From NCBI RefSeq assembly GCF_004684345.1, contig NZ_CP038469.1:1488001-1552000 (forward strand): a stretch of 64,000 bases of DNA, in the 5' to 3' direction. The stretch comes from Citrobacter tructae (GTDB taxonomy: Bacteria; Pseudomonadota; Gammaproteobacteria; Enterobacterales; Enterobacteriaceae). Each line of letters starts with the position of its first letter. The first letter of the stretch is position 1. Of the stretch, positions 35,235 to 44,108 are shown piece after piece. The translations under genes were made by a program, and so were the position numbers. Below the pieces are notes generated by a model, which was given only the letters and a program-made list of their open reading frames with translations, ran no database searches and was not told the origin of the DNA.

Positions 35235-35971
35235 TGCGCCGTTTGTTATCCCTCACGCTGCTCGGCTTGTGGTTGTTCAGCCCGGTTGCCGTTGCCCAGC
35301 TTCCTGGTCTGGTTAGCCAGCCGCTGCCCGGCGGTGGGCAAAGCTGGTCGTTACCGGTGCAAACGCTGGTATTTATCACCTCGCTGACGTTCCTGCCCGC
35401 CATTTTGCTGATGATGACCAGCTTCACTCGCATCATCATCGTTTTCGGTCTGTTACGTAATGCGCTGGGCACCCCGTCTGCGCCGCCAAACCAGGTGTTA
35501 CTCGGACTGGCACTGTTTTTGACTTTTTTCATCATGTCGCCGGTGATCGACAAAATCTACGTTGACGCGTATCAGCCGTTCAGCGAAGAGAAGATCTCCA
35601 TGCAAGAAGCGATCGATAAAGGCGCGCAGCCGCTACGTGAGTTTATGCTGCGCCAGACCCGTGAAGCCGATCTCGCGCTGTTTGCGCGTCTGGCAAACAG
35701 CGGGCCGCTGCAAGGGCCGGAAGCGGTACCGATGCGTATTCTGCTTCCTGCGTATGTTACCAGCGAACTGAAAACGGCCTTCCAGATAGGTTTTACGATT
35801 TTCATTCCTTTCCTGATCATCGACTTAGTTATCGCCAGCGTGCTGATGGCACTCGGTATGATGATGGTGCCGCCCGCCACAATCGCGCTACCGTTTAAGC
35901 TGATGCTGTTTGTGCTGGTTGACGGCTGGCAGCTGCTTGTCGGCTCGTTGGCGCAAAGTTTTTACAGTTAG
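35234..35971 (+). CDS. fliP: Flagellar export gate protein FliP
   Basis: A 245-residue integral membrane protein, core of the FliP5-FliQ4-FliR1 export gate. A cleavable signal peptide (about 1-21, ending PVAVAQ) precedes the mature domain. Family motifs include FITSLTFLPAILLMMTSFTR, FGLLRNALGTPSAPPNQV and a C-terminal LPFKLMLFVLVDGW. Confidence 0.97.
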   Translation: MRRLLSLTLLGLWLFSPVAVAQLPGLVSQPLPGGGQSWSLPVQTLVFITSLTFLPAILLMMTSFTRIIIVFGLLRNALGTPSAPPNQVLLGLALFLTFFIMSPVIDKIYVDAYQPFSEEKISMQEAIDKGAQPLREFMLRQTREADLALFARLANSGPLQGPEAVPMRILLPAYVTSELKTAFQIGFTIFIPFLIIDLVIASVLMALGMMMVPPATIALPFKLMLFVLVDGWQLLVGSLAQSFYS

Positions 35972-35980
35972 GGGCGCGAA

Positions 35981-36250
35981 ATGACTCCTGAATCGGTCAT
36001 GATGATGGGCACAGAGGCGATGAAAGTCGCTCTTGCCCTCGCCGCGCCGTTACTGCTGGTCGCTCTGGTTACGGGGCTTATCATCAGCATCCTGCAAGCG
36101 GCAACTCAAATTAACGAAATGACGCTGTCGTTCATTCCGAAAATTGTCGCGGTTTTTATCGCCATTATTGTGGCCGGGCCGTGGATGCTTAACCTGTTGC
36201 TGGACTATGTGCGTACGCTGTTCAGCAATATCCCCTATATCATCGGGTAG
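35981..36250 (+). CDS. fliQ: Flagellar export gate protein FliQ
   Basis: An 89-residue protein with two membrane helices (about 18-40 and 52-77), four copies of which complete the export gate. It contains the conserved LVTGLIISILQAATQINEMT stretch. It starts 9 bp after fliP with AGGGGCGCGAA as ribosome-binding site. Confidence 0.96.
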   Translation: MTPESVMMMGTEAMKVALALAAPLLLVALVTGLIISILQAATQINEMTLSFIPKIVAVFIAIIVAGPWMLNLLLDYVRTLFSNIPYIIG

Positions 36251-36258
36251 ACGCCGCC

Positions 36259-37053
36259 ATGCTGCAGGTGACGAGCGATCAATGGCTTTATTGGCTGAAC
36301 CTGTATTTCTGGCCGCTACTGCGCGTGCTGGCACTTATTTCAACGGCACCAATCCTCAGTGAACGTGCAATACCCAAGCGGGTAAAGCTGGGGCTGGGCC
36401 TGATGATAACGATTGTTATCGCCCCGTCATTGCCCGCCAATGTCGTTCCTGTTTTCTCCATTACGGCATTATGGCTGGCGATGCAGCAAATCCTGATCGG
36501 CATCGCGTTAGGGTTCACCATGCAATTTGCCTTTGCTGCAATACGTACGGCCGGTGAGTTGATTGGTCTGCAAATGGGGCTTTCCTTCGCCACATTCTTT
36601 GATCCCGGCAGTCGCCTGAACATGCCCGTGCTGGCACGACTGATGGATTTACTTGCTATGCTGCTGTTTTTGACCTTTAACGGTCACTTATGGCTGATCT
36701 CACTGCTGGTGGATACATTCCATACCCTGCCCATTGGCGGTCACCCGGTAAACAGCAATGCCTTCCTCGCGCTCGCCCGCGCCGGTAGCTTAATCTTCCT
36801 CAACGGGCTGATGCTGGCGCTGCCGGTGATGACGCTGCTGCTCACCCTCAACCTCGCACTCGGATTATTAAATCGTATGGCACCGCAGCTGTCTGTATTT
36901 GTCATCGGTTTTCCGCTTACCCTGACGGTAGGTATTTCATTAATGGCTGCGTTAATGCCATTAATTGCCCCGTTCTGTGAACGTTTATTCAGCGAAATTT
37001 TTAATTTACTTGCCGATATCATCAGCGAAATGCCCACAAATAATAACCCATAG
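36259..37053 (+). CDS. fliR: Flagellar export gate protein FliR
   Basis: A 264-residue membrane protein with about six hydrophobic segments, the single-copy member of the export gate, structurally like a fusion of FliP and FliQ. It carries the family pattern MGLSFATFFDPGSR at about 114-127. Last gene of the fliLMNOPQR operon; AT-rich DNA follows. Confidence 0.96.
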   Translation: MLQVTSDQWLYWLNLYFWPLLRVLALISTAPILSERAIPKRVKLGLGLMITIVIAPSLPANVVPVFSITALWLAMQQILIGIALGFTMQFAFAAIRTAGELIGLQMGLSFATFFDPGSRLNMPVLARLMDLLAMLLFLTFNGHLWLISLLVDTFHTLPIGGHPVNSNAFLALARAGSLIFLNGLMLALPVMTLLLTLNLALGLLNRMAPQLSVFVIGFPLTLTVGISLMAALMPLIAPFCERLFSEIFNLLADIISEMPTNNNP

Positions 37054-37070
37054 TATTTATCCTGCTTTAC

Positions 37071-37084
37071 TAAGGATTATCCTA
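37071..37084 (+). promoter_or_regulatory. RcsAB box upstream of rcsA
   Basis: TAAGGATTATCCTA closely matches the RcsA-RcsB heterodimer site and its arms are near-symmetric. It lies about 250 bp before rcsA. The same kind of box in E. coli mediates rcsA autoactivation. The rest of the 281-bp fliR-rcsA gap is AT-rich, as expected for H-NS silencing. Confidence 0.7.
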
Positions 37085-37334
37085 AATTTAAAAACGAACA
37101 ATATTCACCAGGATAACGCTGCCACGGCTTATTTGTTTTTGCCTTACTCACAGAACGTAACATTTACTTTACTTTAAGAAGTTTCCTGGCAAATTATACG
37201 CAACTTTACGGGATAGTAAATCCGCCTGAAAACAAGCAGTAAAAGCATCATCTTGGGTCATTATTATTCCGTTTAGTTGTGCAGAAATAATCAGGTAAGG
37301 GGAATTATCGTTACGCATTGAGTGAGGGTAAGCC

Positions 37335-37958
37335 ATGTCAACGATTATTATGGATTTATGCAGTTACACCCGGCTAGGGTTGACCGGGTATCTGGTAAGC
37401 CGGGGGGTGAAAAAAAAGGAAATCAACGGTATTTCAACTGTTGACGAACTCAGCATCGCCTGTGACGCACATCAACCTGCTGTGGTGTTTATTAATGAAG
37501 ACTGCTTCATTCACGATCCCGCTAACAGTCAGCAAATAAAGCAAATCATTAATCAGCATCCCAGTACATTATTTATTGTATTTATGGCTATTGCCAATGT
37601 CCATTTTGATGAGTATCTCTTAGTCAGAAAAAATTTATTAATCAGTTCAAAGTCGATTAAACCGGATTCACTGGACAAACTTCTTGGCGATATTCTGAAA
37701 AAGGACGGGGATATTGTTGTCGATGTCAATCTACCGACACTGTCTTTAAGTCGCACCGAATCCAGTATGCTACGAATGTGGATGGAGGGTCAGGGAACTA
37801 TTCAGATTTCAGATCAAATGAATATCAAGGCAAAAACCGTCTCATCCCATAAGGGGAATATAAAACGAAAGATCAAGACGCATAATAAGCAGGTTATCTA
37901 TCACGTCGTTCGACTCACCGATAATGTCACCAACGGTATCTTTGTGAATATGCGATAA
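37335..37958 (+). CDS. rcsA: Capsule and motility regulator RcsA
   Basis: A 207-residue LuxR-type regulator without a phosphorylatable receiver aspartate. It has a C-terminal helix-turn-helix at about 140-190 (SRTESSMLRMWMEGQ, MNIKAKTVSSHKGNIK). RcsA pairs with RcsB to turn on colanic acid genes and repress flhDC. It is a Lon substrate, and its transcription is silenced by H-NS and relieved by the small RNA DsrA, whose gene lies about 650 bp downstream. Confidence 0.96.
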   Translation: MSTIIMDLCSYTRLGLTGYLVSRGVKKKEINGISTVDELSIACDAHQPAVVFINEDCFIHDPANSQQIKQIINQHPSTLFIVFMAIANVHFDEYLLVRKNLLISSKSIKPDSLDKLLGDILKKDGDIVVDVNLPTLSLSRTESSMLRMWMEGQGTIQISDQMNIKAKTVSSHKGNIKRKIKTHNKQVIYHVVRLTDNVTNGIFVNMR

Positions 37959-37961
37959 CCG

Positions 37962-37994
37962 ATGCTGGCTGGTGGGAATGCCACCAGTCAGCAT
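37962..37994. terminator. Hairpin between rcsA and dsrB
   Basis: A long stem (ATGCTGGCTGGTGG against CCACCAGTCAGCAT, loop GAAT) lies just after the rcsA stop and before the convergent dsrB stop. A weak A-rich tract follows. Confidence 0.7.
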
Positions 37995-38013
37995 AAAGAC
38001 AAAAGCAGTATGA

Positions 38014-38202
38014 TTAGTCTACCTTCTCCACAAAGATACCATCCTGATGACCTGACTCATTAAAGAACCAGATACCGAGCGGGTAGTCTTCCAGCGAAAC
38101 CAGGTACATGGTGCCTTCACTAAACTCTTCGATTGCCAGTACCACGCCTGGCCGACGAGGGCCGCCGTCCGTTTTGACTGTAACCCGATCATTCACCTTC
38201 AT
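38014..38202 (-). CDS. dsrB: Small protein DsrB
   Basis: A 62-residue soluble protein with an SH3-like beta pattern (VNDRVTVKTDGGPRRPGVVLA), matching E. coli DsrB in length and place after rcsA. In E. coli its expression depends on sigma-S. The role is unknown. ATG follows AGGAGGAAAACT, a strong ribosome-binding site. Confidence 0.92.
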   Translation of the reverse strand: MKVNDRVTVKTDGGPRRPGVVLAIEEFSEGTMYLVSLEDYPLGIWFFNESGHQDGIFVEKVD

Positions 38203-38365
38203 AGTTTTCCTCCTGTGGCTTTGTGCCAGTGTAGAACAAATTCCTTTTTCTGGCAGCGCCCGGCACGCGCGATGGCGGGTTTTCTCGACGGTCTATACTT
38301 ACTTTGTGTGCATCAGAGATTTTGCTGCACACGCCCGGCATCTGTAACGGTTGAGAGGTAGGTGA

Positions 38366-38593
38366 ATGAAAACCGCGAAAGAGTACAGCGAGACGGCCAA
38401 ACGTGAGGTCAGCGTTGATGTGGACGCGCTGCTGGAGGCGATTAACGAAATCTGCGAGAGCGAGATTCATCGAAGCCGCGATGACCCGGATCGCGTCAGC
38501 GTCGACGGCCGTGATTACCATACATGGCATGAATTAGCCGAGGCGTTCGAGCTAGATATCCACGATTTTAGCGTGACGGAAATCAACCGCTGA
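38366..38593 (+). CDS. yodD: Stress-related protein YodD
   Basis: A 75-residue acidic soluble protein similar in length and position to E. coli YodD, a gene induced by peroxide, cadmium and acid. There is no membrane or signal segment. The start follows GAGAGGTAGGTGA. The E. coli neighbour yedP (mpgP) is missing downstream. Confidence 0.88.
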   Translation: MKTAKEYSETAKREVSVDVDALLEAINEICESEIHRSRDDPDRVSVDGRDYHTWHELAEAFELDIHDFSVTEINR

Positions 38594-38603
38594 TTTGAGG
38601 CGA

Positions 38604-38692
38604 AAAAAATCCCGGCCCTCGGCGGGTCGGGATCAAACTTGCTTATGCAAGAAGCACTTGAAAATTCGTTACACCAGGAAATCTGATGTGAG
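38604..38692 (-). ncRNA. dsrA: Small regulatory RNA DsrA
   Basis: On the minus strand the sequence matches E. coli DsrA through its three parts. Stem-loop 1 carries the rpoS-pairing segment (ACATCAGATTTCCTGG, TGTAACGAATTTT), followed by AAGTGCTTCTTGC, which with TAAGCAAG forms the hns-pairing second hairpin. The terminator stem TCCCGACCC-GCCGA-GGGCCGGGA with a T run ends it. The U run in stem 1 is shorter, the middle hairpin loop has CATAAG instead of CTTAAG, and the first bases are CTC rather than AAC. DsrA acts with Hfq to raise sigma-S and lower H-NS, notably in the cold. The length of 87-89 nt equals the known RNA. Confidence 0.92.
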
Positions 38693-38697
38693 GCCAA

Positions 38698-38726
38698 CCT
38701 TATCTGCAATTTTTTTGCCTGACAAG
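38698..38726 (-). promoter_or_regulatory. Promoter of dsrA
   Basis: On the minus strand TTGTCA, a 17-bp spacer and TAAGGT stand 4-5 bp before the DsrA 5' end. This is the arrangement of the E. coli dsrA promoter, which is more active at low temperature. Confidence 0.75.
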
Positions 38727-38799
38727 TAAATAATTCTCACCAAAATGATAAATATAACTAATGGTTGAGAGATCACCTGCTTACGGCTGAACGTTGTGT

Positions 38800-38979
38800 T
38801 CAGACATCCTGCTGTTTTTGTCTCTCACCGGATTTTAGTTCGTCTTCACGGAATGCTTCCCGTTTGACGCCATAGCCATCGTACCAACGGCACTCAACCA
38901 TGCCGTTGGCGTATCCGGTGACAATCATGCGTGGGCCACCCTGTTTTACGGTGACTTCCTCACTGACAGAAAAGACCAT
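38800..38979 (-). CDS. yodC: DUF2158 family protein YodC
   Basis: A 59-residue protein of the DUF2158 family with the pattern VKQGGPRMIVTGY and MVECRWYD. I chose the ATG at 38979 because CAGGAGGCAGGT precedes it; the open frame extends to 39024 but those codons lack a ribosome-binding site and the family is short. Function unknown. It is transcribed toward dsrA. Confidence 0.88.
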   Translation of the reverse strand: MVFSVSEEVTVKQGGPRMIVTGYANGMVECRWYDGYGVKREAFREDELKSGERQKQQDV

Positions 38980-39056
38980 ACCTGCCTCCTGTATCAAGAG
39001 AAACCTTTTCACCATAGACGACAAGGCACCATTTTGCGTAATCAGATGGACAAAAA

Positions 39057-39968
39057 TTAGTGTGAAACACCACGCAATTTTGCCACCATTTTTACGACCA
39101 GCACGACAGCCCCACCAATAATAAAGCCCAGTACGAGGTTTAGCAGGGTCGGAACCATCATTGAAATGAATGAATTCTGTTGCTGAGCAAAATGTTCAAT
39201 CGCATGATGCAACGGCGCAATCCCATGGACCACAATGCCGCCGCCGACCAAAAACATCGCCAGGGTTCCTACCACGGACAGCGTTTTCATCAGCCACGGC
39301 GCGACAACCAGCAAACCTTTACCCAGCGCCTGAGCGATAGCGCTGCGCTTTTCCGCCAGCCAGTAGCCGATGTCATCCAGCTTGACGATAATGCCGACCA
39401 GACCATACACCCCAACGGTGACCGCTAAAGCGATACCCGACAGCACCAGTACCTGATTGAGTAACGGCGAATCAGCCACAATCCCCAGCGTAATCGCCAC
39501 GATCTCAGCGGATAAAATAAAATCGGTCCGTACGGCCCCTTTGATTTTATCTTTTTCAAAGGCCAACGGATCCTGCGCCGCCAACTCTGCCAGACGCTGT
39601 TGTCGCGCTTCAGGCGATTCCTGATGTTTACGCGCCTGCAATGTATGCAGGACTTTTTCCACACCCTCGAAACAGAGAAACGCCCCGCCAATCATTAATA
39701 ACGGAGTAATCGCCCAGGGAATAAAAGCGCTGATCAGTAACGCCAGCGGCACGAGGATAACTTTATTGACGAACGATCCTTTTGCCACGCTCCAGACTAC
39801 CGGGAGCTCGCGGTTAGCCCGTACGCCCGACACCTGCTGTGCATTAAGCGACAGGTCATCCCCCAGTACACCCGCTGTTTTTTTTGCGGCCAGTTTTCCC
39901 ATCATGGAGACATCGTCAAGCAGCGTGGCAATGTCATCAAGTAAAGTCAGTAAGCTACTTCCTGCCAA
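39057..39968 (-). CDS. yedI: DUF808 membrane protein YedI
   Basis: About 303 residues, an inner-membrane protein with about six hydrophobic segments and the DUF808 N-terminal pattern (AGSSLLTLLDDIATLLDDV). E. coli YedI starts at the Met before AGSS. Here that codon is TTG (39968), and GAGGGTGAAAAT just before it is a fair ribosome-binding site, so I favour it. The alternative ATG at 39983 has no such site and overlaps it. Function unknown. Confidence 0.88.
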   Translation of the reverse strand: MAGSSLLTLLDDIATLLDDVSMMGKLAAKKTAGVLGDDLSLNAQQVSGVRANRELPVVWSVAKGSFVNKVILVPLALLISAFIPWAITPLLMIGGAFLCFEGVEKVLHTLQARKHQESPEARQQRLAELAAQDPLAFEKDKIKGAVRTDFILSAEIVAITLGIVADSPLLNQVLVLSGIALAVTVGVYGLVGIIVKLDDIGYWLAEKRSAIAQALGKGLLVVAPWLMKTLSVVGTLAMFLVGGGIVVHGIAPLHHAIEHFAQQQNSFISMMVPTLLNLVLGFIIGGAVVLVVKMVAKLRGVSH

Positions 39969-40146
39969 AATTTTCACCCTCAATATTATTTTTTTGCAGT
40001 CATAAGTATGAAGTAAAAAACGTCATGCTGAAACTCGCCTTTATGGTCAACAAATATTTAACAACAGCGGGTAATTATAAATCTCGCCAGCACGATAGTT
40101 TTGACGTTTACTATGTTGCGCCTTTTTATTTCCACCGTGAGGGATT

Positions 40147-41067
40147 ATGCGTTTCAGGCAATTGTTACCACTTTTCAGTGCGCTGTTCGCGCTGTACATC
40201 ATATGGGGTTCCACATACTTCGTTATTCGTATTGGCGTTGAGAGCTGGCCGCCGCTAATGATGGCTGGCGTGCGATTTCTGTCTGCGGGGATTTTGTTAA
40301 CCGCATTTTTACTTCTGCGCGGTCATAAACTGCCACCATTACGCCCGCTGCTCAATGCCGCTCTGATCGGTATTCTGCTGCTGGCGGTGGGGAATGGGCT
40401 GGTCACCGTCGCTGAACACCAGAACGTCCCTTCTGGTATCGCTGCCGTGGTAGTCGCGACCGTCCCGCTGTTTACGCTGTGCTTCAGCTATTTCTTTGGT
40501 ATCAAAACCCGCAAACTGGAATGGATGGGCATCGCCATTGGACTGGCTGGGATCATTATGCTCAACAGCGGCGGGAATTTGAGTGGCAACCCGTGGGGGG
40601 CAGTGTTGATCCTGATTGGCTCGATGAGCTGGGCATTCGGTTCCGTGTACGGCTCGCGCATAACATTACCCGTGGGAATGATGGCCGGAGCCATTGAGAT
40701 GTTAGCCGCAGGTATTGTGCTGATGGGTGCCTCGCTTATCTCCGGGGAAAAACTGACCACCATGCCGTCGTTTTCTGGCTTTATGGCGGTCGCTTACCTG
40801 GCGCTGTTTGGTTCCATTATCGCGATCAACGCGTACATGTACCTGATCCGTAACGTTAGCCCGGCACTGGCGACCAGCTATGCCTATGTTAACCCGGTCG
40901 TTGCCGTGCTGTTAGGAACTGGTCTGGGAGGCGAAAGCCTGGCATTCATCGAGTGGCTGGCTCTTGGGGTGATTGTTTTCGCGGTAATACTGGTGACGCT
41001 GGGCAAATACCTGTTCCCGGTCAAAGCGGACGCTGTCGCCGCACCGTCGGAAAAGTCATTACAGTAA
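40147..41067 (+). CDS. yedA: EamA-family exporter YedA
   Basis: A 306-residue inner-membrane protein of the drug/metabolite transporter superfamily. It has ten hydrophobic segments in two EamA repeats; the first begins with ALYIIWGSTYFVIRIGVESW. Such proteins usually export amino acids or metabolites, but the substrate of YedA is not settled. It overlaps the convergent vsr gene by 9 bp. Confidence 0.93.
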   Translation: MRFRQLLPLFSALFALYIIWGSTYFVIRIGVESWPPLMMAGVRFLSAGILLTAFLLLRGHKLPPLRPLLNAALIGILLLAVGNGLVTVAEHQNVPSGIAAVVVATVPLFTLCFSYFFGIKTRKLEWMGIAIGLAGIIMLNSGGNLSGNPWGAVLILIGSMSWAFGSVYGSRITLPVGMMAGAIEMLAAGIVLMGASLISGEKLTTMPSFSGFMAVAYLALFGSIIAINAYMYLIRNVSPALATSYAYVNPVVAVLLGTGLGGESLAFIEWLALGVIVFAVILVTLGKYLFPVKADAVAAPSEKSLQ

Positions 41068-41526
41068 ATGAATACCCATGGTGTCGATCTGCGCGGTGGC
41101 CCCACCGCAGCAGATCCACTCCACGACTCGTTCGGACAGTGCCTCATCGCCAAGTTTTTTTCGCCCCCGTAAGGCGCACTCCCAGATAATCAGTACGCGC
41201 CAGCCAAGCAATTGCAGCTTCTCGCGATCCCGCGCATCGCGCCCGACGTTTTTACCTATCTTTTCCAGCCAGAATTCCGTGCGCGTCGTGGGAGTCTTAA
41301 ATAAATAGCAGTCGTGATGATGCCAGAAACAGCCATGGGTAAAAATGACGCACTGGTAGTCATCCACCACAAAATCGGGACGGCCAGGTAACGCTGCATC
41401 CTGGACGCGAAACGTTACCCCCTGCTCCGTCAGTAACCTGGCCAGGCATTTCTCAATAGCCGTATCGCGGGTCGCTATTGCCCGCATATTTTTACTGCGC
41501 GTAGGCTTATCGTGAACGTCTGCCAT
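41059..41526 (-). CDS. vsr: Very short patch repair endonuclease Vsr
   Basis: A 155-residue endonuclease that nicks 5' of the T in T:G mismatches formed by deamination of Dcm-methylated cytosine. The catalytic PGRPDFVVDDYQCVIFTHG block with its aspartate and the zinc-binding HGCFWHHHDC stretch are present. The ATG at 41526 (MADVHDK) lies inside the end of dcm, overlapping it by 20 bp as in E. coli, so the two are coupled. Confidence 0.96.
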   Translation of the reverse strand: MADVHDKPTRSKNMRAIATRDTAIEKCLARLLTEQGVTFRVQDAALPGRPDFVVDDYQCVIFTHGCFWHHHDCYLFKTPTTRTEFWLEKIGKNVGRDARDREKLQLLGWRVLIIWECALRGRKKLGDEALSERVVEWICCGGATAQIDTMGIHLL

Positions 41527-42937
41527 GCAGACTCTCTTTCTCACGCAGCGAGACGGCCTGTTTGATTTTTGGCTCCAGCAGCCGGGCTACCGCCGCAAAT
41601 GCCGGGACCACCACCGAGTTACCGAACTGGCGATAGGCCTGAGTATCAGACACAGGGATGCGAAACTGATATCCCTGAGGTGACTCAAACCCCATCAGGC
41701 GCGCACACTCTCGGGGCGTGAGCCTGCGCGGTCGGTGCAACTGGTTGCCCGGATCGTCAAAATCCTGTTCACCCAGCGCCATATCCCAACCACGGTCGAT
41801 TAAGATTTCCGCCCCATCTTTGTAATAACGGGCGGATAATGTTCGCGTCACGCTGTGCGGATTACCGGGATACACCATGCCATAGCCAAAGCCATTCCCC
41901 CGCGCCTGATGCTTTTTCGCGTAGCGATATAAATATTTCCACAGTACCGGCGTCAGGATATATTTCGCGTCAACGGTCGGTTCAAGCAGTTCCGCCAGCG
42001 TAATACGCCGTTGCGGGTAGCAAGTGGCAATATCGCGCAGCGTGAAGTCGGTTTTCAGGTTCAGATCGCGTCGAAAGCCCACAAGGACAATACGTTCGCG
42101 ATGCTGCGGCAAAAAGTGTTTGCCATCGATGATTTTAGGATCGTCCGGCCCATTATCCGCCGCATTCGCCACGTCATACCCTAACTCATCCAGCGTTTGC
42201 ATAATGATGCGAAACGTTTTCCCCTGATCATGACTTTTCAGGTTTTTGACGTTTTCCAACACAAAAATTGCCGGACGGCGGGCGTCAATGATTCTGACCA
42301 CGTCGAAAAATAGCGTGCCTTGCGTATCACAGGCAAAACCATGCGCACGGCCTAAGGCATTTTTCTTGGAGACACCCGCCAGCGAAAACGGCTGACAAGG
42401 AAAGCCAGCCAGCAGCACATCATGCTGAGGTACATGCTGGCGGATATGTTCAGCGGCATCTTCGTCGCTCACTCCGGCACGATGACTTAACGTGATATCG
42501 CGAATATCTTCATTAAATTGGTGCAGGTCAGGGTCGCAATAGTAATTCGCTTTGTAGGTGCGCACTGCATGCTTGTTCCACTCGCTGGTAAACACGCACT
42601 GCCCGCCAATAGCCTCAAAGCCGCGGCGAATGCCGCCAATCCCGGCGAAAAGATCGATAAAGCGAAAAGCATACTGCGGATGGTGCACTGGCGGCGTCGG
42701 TAGTAAGGTCTTCAGATGGGCAAATTCACGATCGCTCAAGCGGTGCCATGATTCGTTCGCGAACACACGCTTGAAGATGGCCGGGCTCCAGTGATGCTCA
42801 CCGACGCCATTAAGGTGAGCCACCAGCGTTTTCACGTCATAAATCTCAAGCAACTTTTCCAACATCACCTGCACGGCGATCCCGGTATCATCTGTCATCA
42901 GGTTCATGGTGCCTGTTACTGAAAAATTTTCCTGCAT
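41507..42937 (-). CDS. dcm: DNA-cytosine methyltransferase Dcm
   Basis: A 476-residue C5-cytosine methyltransferase for CCWGG. Motif I is FRFIDLFAGIGGIRRGFE (about 91-108), motif IV GFPCQPFS with catalytic Cys181, motif VI FVLENVKNL, and motifs IX/X at the end (RRLTPRECARLMGF, YRQFGNSVVVP). It protects CCWGG sites and is paired with vsr, which repairs its mutagenic products. Confidence 0.97.
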   Translation of the reverse strand: MQENFSVTGTMNLMTDDTGIAVQVMLEKLLEIYDVKTLVAHLNGVGEHHWSPAIFKRVFANESWHRLSDREFAHLKTLLPTPPVHHPQYAFRFIDLFAGIGGIRRGFEAIGGQCVFTSEWNKHAVRTYKANYYCDPDLHQFNEDIRDITLSHRAGVSDEDAAEHIRQHVPQHDVLLAGFPCQPFSLAGVSKKNALGRAHGFACDTQGTLFFDVVRIIDARRPAIFVLENVKNLKSHDQGKTFRIIMQTLDELGYDVANAADNGPDDPKIIDGKHFLPQHRERIVLVGFRRDLNLKTDFTLRDIATCYPQRRITLAELLEPTVDAKYILTPVLWKYLYRYAKKHQARGNGFGYGMVYPGNPHSVTRTLSARYYKDGAEILIDRGWDMALGEQDFDDPGNQLHRPRRLTPRECARLMGFESPQGYQFRIPVSDTQAYRQFGNSVVVPAFAAVARLLEPKIKQAVSLREKESLHGRRSR

Positions 42938-43010
42938 ACATTTAACCGGCCGAAATGGATTATCGACAGGTTAACATAAAACAGAGACGTTTACGTTTCA
43001 GCTGTACGGG

Positions 43011-43709
43011 CTACCGATGCGCCTTAAAGGGCTGAATAGCTGCAAGATCCAGCCCCTCATACTCCCCTTTTAGTTCTGCGCTTAATTTCGCCATGTAGGT
43101 CAGTAAAAATTCGGCGTTATGCTGTGCTAAATGCCGCCCCTGCTTCGTTTGCATCGTTAGCGGCAGTTGCAACAATTTGGTCTGGAAATGATCGAGTGCA
43201 TACTGCTTATCGTCAAGCGCACGGTGATGTGCAAAAGGGTCTTCAGCGTCAAACAGTGCTACCCCTAGTGCGCCAGAAACTGAAAATACGCGGGCTAAGC
43301 CGATGGCCCCTAACGCCTCCAGCCTGTCAGCATCCTGAACAATTTTGGCTTCGGTCGTGGTTGGCGAAATTTTTGCGCTAAAACTGTGTGCTTCAATGGC
43401 ATGACTTACCGCCGGCAATCGGTCTGCAGGAAAAGCGGGGAAATCCTGTGCCAACACGCGGCATGTTTCCTGCGCAGCCAGCACCGACGAACGATGACGG
43501 TCAGGATGGTTTTTCGGCAAGCTGATAAGGTCATGAAAATAACAGGCGGTCAGTACCACCAGCCAGTCGACGGTTACGTCGGTACTCAGTTGTTGTGACG
43601 TCATCCACACGCGACGAAAATGAAAGATATCATGGGCGGCATCCTGCCCGAGATGATTTTCACGCAACCATGCTTCGAATTGTGACTGCCAGTGTTGTAA
43701 TTCCATCAT
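43011..43709 (-). CDS. yedJ: HD-domain phosphohydrolase YedJ
   Basis: A 232-residue protein with an HD metal-dependent phosphohydrolase domain. The metal ligands appear as His24 (DAAHDIFHFRRV), the HD pair in TACYFHDLISL (about 53-54), and later HAIEAHSFS and VQDADRLEALG. Substrate unknown. It matches E. coli YedJ in length and position after dcm. Confidence 0.92.
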   Translation of the reverse strand: MMELQHWQSQFEAWLRENHLGQDAAHDIFHFRRVWMTSQQLSTDVTVDWLVVLTACYFHDLISLPKNHPDRHRSSVLAAQETCRVLAQDFPAFPADRLPAVSHAIEAHSFSAKISPTTTEAKIVQDADRLEALGAIGLARVFSVSGALGVALFDAEDPFAHHRALDDKQYALDHFQTKLLQLPLTMQTKQGRHLAQHNAEFLLTYMAKLSAELKGEYEGLDLAAIQPFKAHR

Positions 43710-44108
43710 GCTATTCCTTGTGAACGCTACACCAAAATATACACAACATAAATTAGCCCACTAATTTCATAACATCAAATTATTAATCATCACAAACTCG
43801 AACCAGAACCTAAAAATTACAAATACAATTAATAGAAACATATTCAATTTATATTAAATTCACACTTAATATAAATCTCAAGAAACCAATAAGTTAATGA
43901 TAAATTAGCCATTTACATGGCAAATGAAAAATACAAAAACATATTAAAAGAATAATAAAAAAGCAAATTGAAACATTTTGAAATCTTTTAAATACATTTG
44001 TTACATGTTATATTTTAAAATAAATGAACTTCATAGAATAGTATCCGAATGTAGTCTTTCGGATAAAACTATATATTCACATCAATTATTATCATAAGGG
44101 AATACATA
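43710..44108 (+). promoter_or_regulatory. AT-rich porin upstream region
   Basis: A 399-bp, strongly AT-rich stretch precedes the porin start. ACATTTGTTACATGTTATAT at about 43994-44013 resembles an OmpR-binding box. The related ompS1 of Salmonella has a long upstream region under OmpR, H-NS and LeuO, and the layout here is similar. I cannot define the promoter exactly. In E. coli the small RNA gene rseX lies in the corresponding gap, but I cannot recognise it here. Confidence 0.5.
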
